Of a stretch of 12,799 bases of DNA, positions 6,758 through 12,665 are shown piece by piece. Origin of the DNA: Bacteroidales bacterium (GTDB taxonomy: Bacteria; Bacteroidota; Bacteroidia; Bacteroidales; F082); contig JAFRRE010000072.1 of the NCBI GenBank assembly GCA_017428285.1, forward strand, positions 1-12,799, written 5' to 3'. Every line of letters starts with the position of its first letter. The stretch's first letter is position 1. The notes under the pieces are model-generated. The model worked only from the letters and a program-made list of their open reading frames with translations, was not told where the DNA came from and did no database searches. The translations under genes were made by a program, and so were the position numbers.

Positions 6758-7615
6758 ATGCCCAAGCATATACCGGTTATAAAATTCCATAAGGACAAGT
6801 ACGGCGACGAGTTGCAAATCGACGTTGTTACTCTTGACATGATTCGCAACAGCAAAACTTTTGCTGAAGTGATGCGGCAGTCGTTCTTTGGCATTATGCT
6901 CACAACTGGAGGCGAGGGCGACGTGGAGGTTGACGGTGTGCCTTGTGTGGCTCGCAAGGGTCTGGTGGCTTGTGCCCGTCCCGGTGATGTCTGCACAGTG
7001 ACCCGTGACGAAGGTCTCACCTCGCTTGAGCTGATTTTCGAACGCAATTTCGTGCTCGAGTTCTTCAACGACGCACATTTCCTCGACGGATTGGCTTATT
7101 TTTCACCGAAACGCATATCACCATATCTTCAGTTGGAAGAATCTTTATATAACAGGATTGTGGCACTCTATGTGGAAATACAGTTGGAGATAAACCACGC
7201 CCGCGACCGTCATCTTCTACGTGCCATGCTCTATGAAACGCTTATGCTGCTGAACAAGGCGATGCCTGTAGTATCCAAGCCAAAAGAGAGCAACATCGAC
7301 CGCGTGGCGCGTTTCCGCGAGCTGGTGAACGAGCATTTCCGCACCGAAAACGGCGTTGAGTTTTATGCCGACCGCCTTTGCATCACGCCAAACTATCTTA
7401 ACAAAATAGTACGCCAGAATCTGGGACAATCGACAAAAGAGTTTATCCAGTCGCGCCGTATAGAGGAAGCGTGCCGTCTTTTGAGCTATACCACATTGTC
7501 AGTCAATGATATAGCACAAGAATTGAATTTCGATGCCACCTCATATTTTGTTCGTGCTTTCACCCTCGTTGAAGGCATTACTCCACTGCAATATCGCAAG
7601 AGTCACGAAAAGTGA
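6758..7615 (+). CDS. AraC-family transcriptional regulator
   Basis: Product of 285 residues. The N-terminal half (about 5-170) resembles the cupin-like sensor of Bacteroidales AraC regulators, starting HIPVIKFHKDKYGDEL. The C-terminal part (about 185-283) is the double helix-turn-helix DNA-binding domain: VEFYADRLCITPNYLNKIVRQ (first HTH), SRRIEEACRLL, and DIAQELNFDATSYFVRAF followed by GITPLQYRK (second HTH). The effector cannot be read from sequence. The gene is 24 bp after the flavodoxin stop, so probably cotranscribed with it, and is followed by a strong promoter for the SnoaL-like lipoprotein gene. These neighbours are its most likely targets, which is an inference from position only. 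Confidence 0.93.
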   Translation: MPKHIPVIKFHKDKYGDELQIDVVTLDMIRNSKTFAEVMRQSFFGIMLTTGGEGDVEVDGVPCVARKGLVACARPGDVCTVTRDEGLTSLELIFERNFVLEFFNDAHFLDGLAYFSPKRISPYLQLEESLYNRIVALYVEIQLEINHARDRHLLRAMLYETLMLLNKAMPVVSKPKESNIDRVARFRELVNEHFRTENGVEFYADRLCITPNYLNKIVRQNLGQSTKEFIQSRRIEEACRLLSYTTLSVNDIAQELNFDATSYFVRAFTLVEGITPLQYRKSHEK

Positions 7616-7637
7616 CATTTTCTGCCTTTTTATTATC

Positions 7638-7667
7638 TTGCCAGTCGCCAAGACCGCTGTAATTTTG
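7638..7667 (+). promoter_or_regulatory. Promoter with both elements (TTG-N19-TAATTTTG) for the SnoaL-like lipoprotein gene
   Basis: TTG at 7638-7640 is 19 bp from TAATTTTG at 7660-7667, the classic Bacteroides spacing. The ATG of the next gene is 26 bp after the -7 box. It is the cleanest promoter in the window and the most likely site for control by the AraC regulator encoded just upstream. I see no obvious operator repeat in the 78-bp gap 7616-7693. Confidence 0.75.
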
Positions 7668-7693
7668 CATCGTCAAACAAAAAGATAAGCAAA

Positions 7694-8572
7694 ATGAAAA
7701 AAACGATTATGATTATTGCGGCAGCACTGATTATGACTGCATGTGGAACAAACACTAACAACGGAAACACTAACAAAAAAAGAACTGAGATGAGTACATT
7801 AACAAACAAAGAAATGGCAGTGGCACTTTTGAAGGCCATTGAAACCGGCGCAAGCGAGCCTATCGCATACGTCAACGCAGCAAACTACAAACAGCACAAC
7901 CTCGGCGTCGAGGACGGACTCGACGGCTTTGGCCGCGCATTGGCCGGATTGGCGTCTTATCCTGAAAAGGCAAAGGTAAACACCGTTCGTGCTTTTGAGG
8001 ATGGCAACTACGTGGTCTGCCAGACCGACTACAACTTCTTCGGTCCAAAAGCGGGCTTCGACATCTTCCGTTTTGAAGACGGTAAAATCGTCGAGCATTG
8101 GGACAACCTTATGGTTTACAATGGTGAAAAGAATCCAAGCGGCCACACCCCATTTGATGGCACAACCGAGTTTAAGGATTTTGACAAGACTGAGGTCAAC
8201 AAAGCCATCGTGCGCAACTTCGTTCAGGACGTGCTGATGGGACAGCATCCTGAAAACCTCACCAATTACTTCGACGGCAACAATTACATCCAGCACAACG
8301 TGGCAATCGCCGACGGTCTTGACGGACTTGGAGCAGCACTCGCGGCAATGGCAGAGCAAGGCATCAAGATGGAATATTTCAAAATCCACAAAATACTAGG
8401 TTGCGGCAACTTCGTTCTCGCAGTCAGCGAAGGAGCTTTTGCAGGTCAACCGACATCGTACTACGACATGTTCCGTATCGAGAACGGTAAAATTGCAGAA
8501 CACTGGGACGTGATGGAAACCATTGCACCTGAAAGCGAATGGAAACACCAAAACGGCAAGTTCAACTTCTAA
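7694..8572 (+). CDS. Lipoprotein with two tandem SnoaL/NTF2-like domains
   Basis: Product of 292 residues. Residues 1-16 are a lipoprotein signal ending MTAC, with Cys17 as the lipidation site. An Asn/Thr/Lys-rich linker reaches Met33, where the soluble part begins. Two homologous halves follow. The first spans about 38-142, with NYKQHNLGVEDGLDGFG (64-80) and DIFRFEDGKIVEHWD (123-137). The second spans about 165-276, with NYIQHNVAIADGLDGLG (197-213) and DMFRIENGKIAEHWD (258-272). Each half is a cone-shaped SnoaL/NTF2 fold of about 110 residues; His68/His201 and His135/His270 line the predicted pockets. Such folds bind or isomerise small molecules, and no reaction can be named. An AraC gene lies upstream and a terminator directly downstream. 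The surface or periplasmic location is inferred from the signal. Confidence 0.85.
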   Translation: MKKTIMIIAAALIMTACGTNTNNGNTNKKRTEMSTLTNKEMAVALLKAIETGASEPIAYVNAANYKQHNLGVEDGLDGFGRALAGLASYPEKAKVNTVRAFEDGNYVVCQTDYNFFGPKAGFDIFRFEDGKIVEHWDNLMVYNGEKNPSGHTPFDGTTEFKDFDKTEVNKAIVRNFVQDVLMGQHPENLTNYFDGNNYIQHNVAIADGLDGLGAALAAMAEQGIKMEYFKIHKILGCGNFVLAVSEGAFAGQPTSYYDMFRIENGKIAEHWDVMETIAPESEWKHQNGKFNF

Positions 8573-8592
8573 AAACTTAGCATAACAACTTT

Positions 8593-8632
8593 AAATTCCG
8601 CGATTTGGTTTACCATTTTGCGGAATTTTTTT
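8593..8632 (+). terminator. Rho-independent terminator after the SnoaL-like gene
   Basis: A perfect 9-bp outer stem (AAATTCCGC 8593-8601 with GCGGAATTT 8620-8628) is extended by a GU and an AU pair, then an inner TGG/CCA stem with loop TTTA. The T-tract is 8626-8632, partly inside the stem. It starts 20 bp after the stop codon and runs into the next promoter, as at 559-606. Confidence 0.85.
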
Positions 8633-8633
8633 G

Positions 8634-8641
8634 TATCTTTG
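8634..8641 (+). promoter_or_regulatory. Promoter (-7 box TATCTTTG) for the PPOX-LRR-SirTM-macrodomain operon
   Basis: TATCTTTG followed by CAAC, 31 bp before the PPOX start codon. The 20 bases 8626-8645, covering the T-tract and the -7 box, are identical to 591-610 in front of the DUF362 operon. The -33 region would fall within the terminator hairpin, and no clear TTTG is found there. Confidence 0.75.
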
Positions 8642-8671
8642 CAACATCAAATCATTAAAAAGCAAGTGAAA

Positions 8672-9130
8672 ATGTTACAGAAAGCTTTGGAGTTCCTTCA
8701 AGAACATAATGAAATCGCTTTCGCCACAAGTGACGGCAACCTTCCTAAAGTTCGTGTTTTTCAAATCATGAAGCAGGAAGGGACAACTCTCTGGTTTGCC
8801 ACTTCTGCAAAGAAAGACGTTTATAAAGAACTGCGACAGAACCCCAATGTTGAGCTTTTGGCTTGGGCGGATAAGGTTTCGGTACGCTGTGTCGGAAAGG
8901 TGGCATTCGATGTCAATGAGGAAACAAAACGTTGTATTTACTATAACAATCCAGTGCTTCCAAGGCTTTACGACAGCTATGACCAGCTCGACTATTTTAG
9001 TCTTGACTTGAAAAAAATAGATTATTACGACTTGCGCCCGACACCGCCCGAGATGCTTCATTTCGATTTGAAAAAACAGACGGTGAACGGCGGATTCGTA
9101 GGAGAAAAATTTGGAATGTATAAAGTTTAA
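8672..9130 (+). CDS. Pyridoxamine 5'-phosphate oxidase-fold flavoprotein
   Basis: Product of 152 residues starting at the ATG at 8672 (MLQKALEFLQ). The frame is open upstream to 8618, but that part overlaps the terminator and promoter, so it is not coding. The split beta-barrel pattern is clear: IAFATSDGNLPKVRVFQIM (15-33), LWFATSAKKDVYKELRQNP (40-58), VSVRCVGKVAF (69-79), and the C-terminal YFSLDLKKIDYYDLRP. Members of the clade bind FMN or F420 or haem and act as small oxidoreductases or nitroreductase-like enzymes; this branch also includes 5-nitroimidazole-resistance-like proteins, but no specific match is claimed. It is the first gene of the SirTM operon, 11 bp before the LRR gene. Cytoplasmic. 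Confidence 0.85.
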   Translation: MLQKALEFLQEHNEIAFATSDGNLPKVRVFQIMKQEGTTLWFATSAKKDVYKELRQNPNVELLAWADKVSVRCVGKVAFDVNEETKRCIYYNNPVLPRLYDSYDQLDYFSLDLKKIDYYDLRPTPPEMLHFDLKKQTVNGGFVGEKFGMYKV

Positions 9131-9141
9131 CAAACAAAAGA

Positions 9142-9621
9142 ATGCAGGAGTTCTATTACAAATATCTTCCTGAAACAGATTCTTTCGGGCTTGATGGCTA
9201 CGCTGGCAACGAAGCCGAGGTGGTCATACCAGCCACGCAAGCAAAAAAGACTGTGACAATGGTTTTTGAAAGCGTCTTCAAAGGCCACACAGAGATAACT
9301 TCTGTCAAATTCCCAGATGCAGTGAGTTTCATCGGCGGTTTTTTGTTCGACGGGTGCATCAATATCAAACATGTTGAGTTGCCAAAGGAACTGGAGCATA
9401 TTTGGCAGTATGCCTTTGTGCGCTGCGGTGTCGAGGAAATCATCCTGCCTGAAAAGGTGAAATTCATTCCACCATACGCTTTCAAGGATTGCAAGAATCT
9501 GCGGCGTGTAGTATGCAACGACTCATTGGAGGAGATTTGCGCCCATGCCTTTGAGGGATGCGACCTGCTGAAGGAGATTGTCTATAGTTCCAACACAAAA
9601 ATAGCTAATGATTTATATTGA
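9142..9621 (+). CDS. Small leucine-rich-repeat protein (BspA/LRR_5 type)
   Basis: Product of 159 residues with no signal peptide or membrane segment. From about residue 40 it is made of 22-23-residue repeats of the BspA (LRR_5) kind, each with an aromatic-Gly-Cys or Phe-x-x-Cys turn: VFESVFKGHTEITSVKFP, FLFDGCINIKHVELP, YAFVRCGVEEIILP, YAFKDCKNLRRVVC and HAFEGCDLLKEIVY. Most BspA-like proteins are secreted and several hundred residues long, so this short cytoplasmic version is unusual. It lies between the PPOX gene (11 bp gap) and the sirtuin gene (its stop TGA is followed after one base by the sirtuin ATG). An interaction or substrate-recruiting role for the sirtuin is possible but is only a positional inference. 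The repeats appear intact. Confidence 0.85.
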   Translation: MQEFYYKYLPETDSFGLDGYAGNEAEVVIPATQAKKTVTMVFESVFKGHTEITSVKFPDAVSFIGGFLFDGCINIKHVELPKELEHIWQYAFVRCGVEEIILPEKVKFIPPYAFKDCKNLRRVVCNDSLEEICAHAFEGCDLLKEIVYSSNTKIANDLY

Positions 9622-9622
9622 T

Positions 9623-10456
9623 ATGGACAACATTCAAAAACTTTTCGACACCCTCCAATCCGCCGATGCCGTAGTGGTCGGGGCTGGGGCAGGACTCTCA
9701 ACGGCGGCCGGATTCACCTATTCAGGCGAGCGGTTTGAGAGATATTTTGCCGATTTTATCGAGAAATACGGCTTCACCGACATGTACACCGCCGGCTTCC
9801 ACCATTTCCCGACGGAGGAGGAACATTGGGCGTATTGGAGCCGCCACATCTATTATAATAGGTATGTTCCAGCACCTAAACCGGTGTATGACAATCTTCT
9901 TAAATTGGTGAAAAACAAGGATTATTTCGTGATAACCACCAACGTCGATCATCAGTTTCAGAAGGCTGGGTTCGACAAAAAACGCCTGTTCTACACTCAA
10001 GGCGATTACGGTCTGTTTCAATGTGCGAAACCATGTCATCAAAAAACATATGACAACGAAAATATCGTGAAACGTATGATTTCGGAACAACGTGATATGA
10101 AAATTCCATCGGAATTAATCCCCCATTGTCCCGTTTGCGGTGGCCCGATGACCGTCAACCTGCGTTCCGACAACACCTTCGTGGAAGACGACGGCTGGCA
10201 TGCGGCGGCTGAGCGTTATATCGAATTTGTAAAACAGCATCAGAATGGCAGAATCCTCTATTGGGACCTCGGCATCGGCAGCAACACCCCGACCATCATC
10301 AAACTGCCGTTCATGCAGATGACGCTCAAAAATCCAGAGGCGACCTACGCCACCGTCAACCTCGGCGAGGCGTTCACCGTCGAACAAATCAAAGACCGCT
10401 CCATCGTGATTGATGCGGACATCGCGGATGTTATAGATAAAATGTTAGAATTATGA
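9623..10456 (+). CDS. Class M sirtuin (SirTM-like) protein ADP-ribosyltransferase
   Basis: Product of 277 residues from the ATG at 9623; an earlier in-frame ATG at 9608 overlaps the LRR gene and adds only MIYID. The NAD-binding start is VVVGAGAGLSTAAGFTYSG (17-35). SirTM marks follow: RFERYFADFIEKYGFTDMYTAGF, WAYWSRHI (69-76), TTNVDHQF (105-112, Asn107), and TQGDYGLFQC (125-134). In the last, Gln126 stands where deacetylating sirtuins have the catalytic His. Zinc ligands are Cys134, Cys138, Cys169 and Cys172 (FQCAKPCH and CPVCGG). The C-terminal LGIGSNTPTIIKLPF closes the Rossmann fold. Known SirTM enzymes transfer ADP-ribose to a lipoylated GcvH-like protein, giving a reversible mark; here that protein is not in the operon. 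The stop overlaps the macrodomain ATG (ATGA). Confidence 0.92.
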   Translation: MDNIQKLFDTLQSADAVVVGAGAGLSTAAGFTYSGERFERYFADFIEKYGFTDMYTAGFHHFPTEEEHWAYWSRHIYYNRYVPAPKPVYDNLLKLVKNKDYFVITTNVDHQFQKAGFDKKRLFYTQGDYGLFQCAKPCHQKTYDNENIVKRMISEQRDMKIPSELIPHCPVCGGPMTVNLRSDNTFVEDDGWHAAAERYIEFVKQHQNGRILYWDLGIGSNTPTIIKLPFMQMTLKNPEATYATVNLGEAFTVEQIKDRSIVIDADIADVIDKMLEL

Positions 10457-11256
10457 ACCGTTTAGATTACTTGATAAAATATCTTCTTGACGAAGACCCA
10501 CAATATTCCGAAATCCAGATTCCATTGGATTTGCAAGGCAAACGCGACCTGTTCCGTGCCCTCCGCAATGTGCGCCCACCGCAACCCGCCAGCGAGGAAT
10601 TTTTACGTTTGCAAGACGAGGAATTACAGGAACAATTAATGGTGAAAGGGATTGTAGAACTCTCTCAACTTTCAACTCTCAACTCTAAAACTACTCTAAA
10701 CTCTACACTCTCAACTCTAAACTTTATAATCTGGCAGGGCGATATTACGCGCCTAAAGGTCGACGCCATCGTCAACGCAGCCAACAGCCAGATGCTGGGC
10801 TGCTGGGGACCGTTGCATTATTGCATCGACAACGCCATCCACTCTTTTGCAGGCATACAGCTCCGTGAGGAATGTAACGAAATCATGCTCAAACAGGGAC
10901 ATCCCGAGCCGACAGGCCAAGCTAAAATCACCAAGGCCTACAATTTGCCATGCAAATACGTCATCCATACCGTCGGGCCAATCATTCCTAACGGCATCCC
11001 GACGGAGTTGCAAAGGGAGCAATTGGCCTCATGCTATAGAAACATCATGGCTTGTGCCGATGAAAACCATCTCGAAAGCGTCGCCTTCTGCTGCATCTCG
11101 ACTGGCGAGTTCCATTTCCCGAATGGATTAGCTGCTGAAATAGCGGTGAAGACGGTGAAAGATTATCTCGACAAACATCCCGACACTTCAATCAAATACG
11201 TGATTTTCAATGTTTTTAAGGATATTGACAAGAAGATTTACGAGAAGATTTTATAG
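10453..11256 (+). CDS. Zinc-type macrodomain ADP-ribosyl hydrolase (SirTM partner)
   Basis: Product of 267 residues. Residues 1-66 are the N-terminal helical region typical of SirTM-linked macrodomains (LDYLIKYLL, RDLFRALRNVRPPQPASEEF). Residues about 93-267 are the macro core: WQGDITRLKVDAIVNAANS (94-112), LGCWGPLHYCIDNAIHSFAG (115-134), TGQAKIT, YVIHTVGP (169-176), and ISTGEFHFPNGLAA (215-228). Cys117, His122 and Cys124 fit the zinc site of Zn-macrodomains, which remove ADP-ribose from proteins in partnership with SirTM. The start overlaps the sirtuin stop by four bases, so translation is probably coupled. A 60-bp heptamer tract (10663-10722) encodes about 20 residues between the N-terminal region and the core. 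The TAG is followed within 7 bp by a new promoter. Confidence 0.92.
   Translation: MNRLDYLIKYLLDEDPQYSEIQIPLDLQGKRDLFRALRNVRPPQPASEEFLRLQDEELQEQLMVKGIVELSQLSTLNSKTTLNSTLSTLNFIIWQGDITRLKVDAIVNAANSQMLGCWGPLHYCIDNAIHSFAGIQLREECNEIMLKQGHPEPTGQAKITKAYNLPCKYVIHTVGPIIPNGIPTELQREQLASCYRNIMACADENHLESVAFCCISTGEFHFPNGLAAEIAVKTVKDYLDKHPDTSIKYVIFNVFKDIDKKIYEKIL
10663..10722 (+). repeat. 7-bp tandem repeat tract (TCTMAAC, 8 copies) in the macrodomain gene
   Basis: Units are TCTCAAC, TTTCAAC, TCTCAAC, TCTAAAA, then a four-base spacer CTAC, then TCTAAAC, TCTACAC, TCTCAAC, TCTAAAC. The total of 60 bp is 20 codons and keeps the frame. The encoded Ser/Thr/Leu/Asn-rich segment lies between GIVEL and FIIWQGDI and is not part of the macro fold. 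It is the longest tract in the window. Confidence 0.9.
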
Positions 11257-11263
11257 TTTTTTG

Positions 11264-11271
11264 TAATTTTG
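11264..11271 (+). promoter_or_regulatory. Promoter (-7 box TAATTTTG) downstream of the macrodomain gene
   Basis: TTTTTTGTAATTTTGCAAC at 11257-11275 resembles the other two TTTTTTTGTATCTTTGCAAC promoters, but there is no hairpin ahead of it. It lies 18 bp before the ATG of the decayed lipoprotein gene and may now serve the FMN reductase and HXXEE genes. Confidence 0.65.
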
Positions 11272-11289
11272 CAACAATTCTTATTTTGA

Positions 11290-11444
11290 ATGGAAACAGT
11301 TTTTAAGCCCCTTGTCCTTCTGTTGGCAATGACAACTCTGTTTTCTTGCAATGGACAAAAAAGCACTGCGCTCTCTTCGCTCTCGAAAGCCATCATTCAG
11401 AGATTGCGGAGTATATCAAGAAGTTTTTAAAAAACATAGAATAA
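11290..11444 (+). pseudogene. Decayed lipoprotein gene (signal peptide kept, body lost)
   Basis: The ATG at 11290 opens a 46-codon frame ending at TAA 11428-11430. Residues 1-20 are a good lipoprotein signal (hydrophobic core, TLFSC, Cys20), followed by NGQKS, but the next 20 residues look random. In another frame, ending at the TAA at 11442-11444, the sequence HSEIAEYIKKFLKNIE looks like a real protein C-terminus, such as the last helix of an alpha/beta hydrolase. The two parts fit a gene whose middle was lost by deletion with a frame change. The promoter is still in place 18 bp upstream. The alternative is a working 46-residue lipoprotein; the identity of the lost gene is not recoverable here. 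Confidence 0.5.
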
Positions 11445-11457
11445 AAACCATATCAAA

Positions 11458-11994
11458 ATGAAAAAAGTAGTCGTAATATCCACCAGCATGAGGGCTGGAT
11501 CGAACAGCCAACAGTTGGCTGAACAATTTGCTAAAGGCGCAAAAGCCGCTGGAAACCAAGTTGAATTTATCTCGCTGAAAGGCAAGGAAATCAAGTTCTG
11601 TGTCGGATGCCTGGCTTGCCAGAAGTTGGGTGCCTGCGTTATAAAAGATGATGTTAACGACATCATGGACAAGGTGTTGGAAGCCGATGTGGTGTGCTGG
11701 GCAACGCCCATCTATTACTACGAGATGAGCGGCCAGATGAAGACCCTCATCGACCGCATGAATGCCATGTATCCCAAAGATTACAGTTTCCGCAACGTGT
11801 ATCTGCTGACCACCGCCACTGAAAACGAGGAAGAGACTCCGAAACGTGCAGAAACAGGCCTCACCGGCTGGATCGAATGCTATCCCAATAGCCGTCTTGC
11901 TGGCACCCTCTTCTGCGGCGGAGTGACCATGCCACGAGATATTGAAGGAAACGGTAAACTGCAGGAGGCATACGAACTGGGTAAAAATGTGTAG
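11458..11994 (+). CDS. NAD(P)H-dependent flavin oxidoreductase with an iron-sulfur-flavoprotein cysteine motif
   Basis: Product of 178 residues, flavodoxin-fold FMN reductase family (PF03358). The FMN phosphate loop is STSMRAGSNSQQL (8-20). A compact Cys motif follows, FCVGCLACQKLGACVIKDD, with Cys48, Cys51, Cys54 and Cys60 spaced CX2CX2CX5C. This is within the spacing described for the 4Fe-4S cluster of iron-sulfur flavoproteins. DVVCWATPIYYYEMSGQMKTLIDR (77-100) is the second FMN-binding and dimer segment. No signal peptide. The ATG at 11458 gives the usual KKVVVISTS first strand. The role is likely flavin or quinone reduction, or electron transfer; many relatives with the same cysteines are unstudied. 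The membrane-protein gene starts two bases after the stop. Confidence 0.85.
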   Translation: MKKVVVISTSMRAGSNSQQLAEQFAKGAKAAGNQVEFISLKGKEIKFCVGCLACQKLGACVIKDDVNDIMDKVLEADVVCWATPIYYYEMSGQMKTLIDRMNAMYPKDYSFRNVYLLTTATENEEETPKRAETGLTGWIECYPNSRLAGTLFCGGVTMPRDIEGNGKLQEAYELGKNV

Positions 11995-11995
11995 C

Positions 11996-12622
11996 ATGAA
12001 AAAACTTGGTTTGTTTCTTCTGAAGAACAACATCCACATCATGACGCTCATCTTTCTCGGATGGGCGGTGTGGGCGGCCTGCAACTGGAGCCACCTATTG
12101 CTCGTCCAGAAAGTGGTGATGGGTTTGTATGCCCTCCTGATTGTGCACGAATACGAGGAAGGTTATAAAGGCAGGTTTGTCGCCTTGTTCGCAAAGGTAC
12201 TTCAGTTTGACGTGGAGAAACTGACACCTGGCGTGACGCATATCGCGCAGGCGATGTATATCACGGTCATCTTCTCGCTTGCGCTTGTTTTTCCCGACCA
12301 GTTATGGCTCACCTTCGGTGTGCTCATCCTTGGAATCTTCGAGGGGTTTGTCCACAATTGGGGTATCTTTATGTTCCAACTGAAAGGGGTTTCGCCTGGC
12401 TGGTGGACGGCGGTACTCATGGCGGCATACGCCATCTGGGCCATAGTGGTCATCAACAGGAACATCGACTACGACGGCATACAGTGGCTTTGGGCTGCAT
12501 TGTACTTCCTGGGAGGCTTTGCCTGCTTGGAGGTCGCCGTGCAGCGATTGATGGGCAACACGATGAGCAAAATCAAAGCATCGGTGAGGGCTTTTGCTCA
12601 ACAACGTTTTGGCAAGAAATGA
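11996..12622 (+). CDS. HXXEE-family integral membrane protein
   Basis: Product of 208 residues with about five or six hydrophobic segments (about 12-29, 33-50, 83-99, 103-119, 134-153 and 161-183). The family motif is HEYEEG (His51, Glu54, Glu55), matching the HXXEE domain (PF13787); a second conserved His is in EGFVHNWGIF (116-125, His120). These buried His and Glu residues suggest metal or redox chemistry in the membrane, but the family has no assigned reaction. I chose the ATG at 11996, the base after next from the FMN reductase stop; an ATG at 11987 overlaps that gene and adds MCS. The short distance suggests coupled expression with the flavoprotein. A strong hairpin terminator lies 7 bp after the stop. 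Confidence 0.85.
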   Translation: MKKLGLFLLKNNIHIMTLIFLGWAVWAACNWSHLLLVQKVVMGLYALLIVHEYEEGYKGRFVALFAKVLQFDVEKLTPGVTHIAQAMYITVIFSLALVFPDQLWLTFGVLILGIFEGFVHNWGIFMFQLKGVSPGWWTAVLMAAYAIWAIVVINRNIDYDGIQWLWAALYFLGGFACLEVAVQRLMGNTMSKIKASVRAFAQQRFGKK

Positions 12623-12628
12623 CTAAAT

Positions 12629-12665
12629 CCGCAACTCGGGCGAAGGCTTGGGTTGCGGTTTTTTT
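12629..12665 (+). terminator. Rho-independent terminator between convergent genes
   Basis: A continuous 13-bp stem (12629-12641 with 12646-12658, including three GU pairs) closes a GAAG loop and is followed by seven T residues (12659-12665). It is 28/30 identical to the hairpin at 560-589. On the other strand the stem follows the AraC stop and is followed by only three T residues, so it may also end that gene, less strongly. Confidence 0.88.

Noticed and set aside
7799..8389. A 196-residue open frame on the - strand opposite the SnoaL-like gene
   Set aside because: The + strand frame has a signal peptide and two aligned domains, so this is a shadow.
8618..8671. Upstream extension of the PPOX frame
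   Set aside because: It covers the terminator and the -7 box, and the ATG at 8672 gives the family-like N-terminus.
10663..10722. CRISPR-like array
   Set aside because: Units are 7 bp with no spacers, and the tract is translated in frame.
11355..11361. AAAAAAG run in the lipoprotein remnant as a programmed -1 frameshift site
   Set aside because: The register is wrong: in the signal-peptide frame the codons are CAA AAA AGC, not AAA AAG, and the joined product would be only about 50 residues.
11416..12084. A 222-residue open frame on the - strand over the flavoprotein gene
   Set aside because: The + strand encodes a clear FMN-binding loop and Cys motif; the antisense frame has no recognisable domain and no promoter ahead of it.
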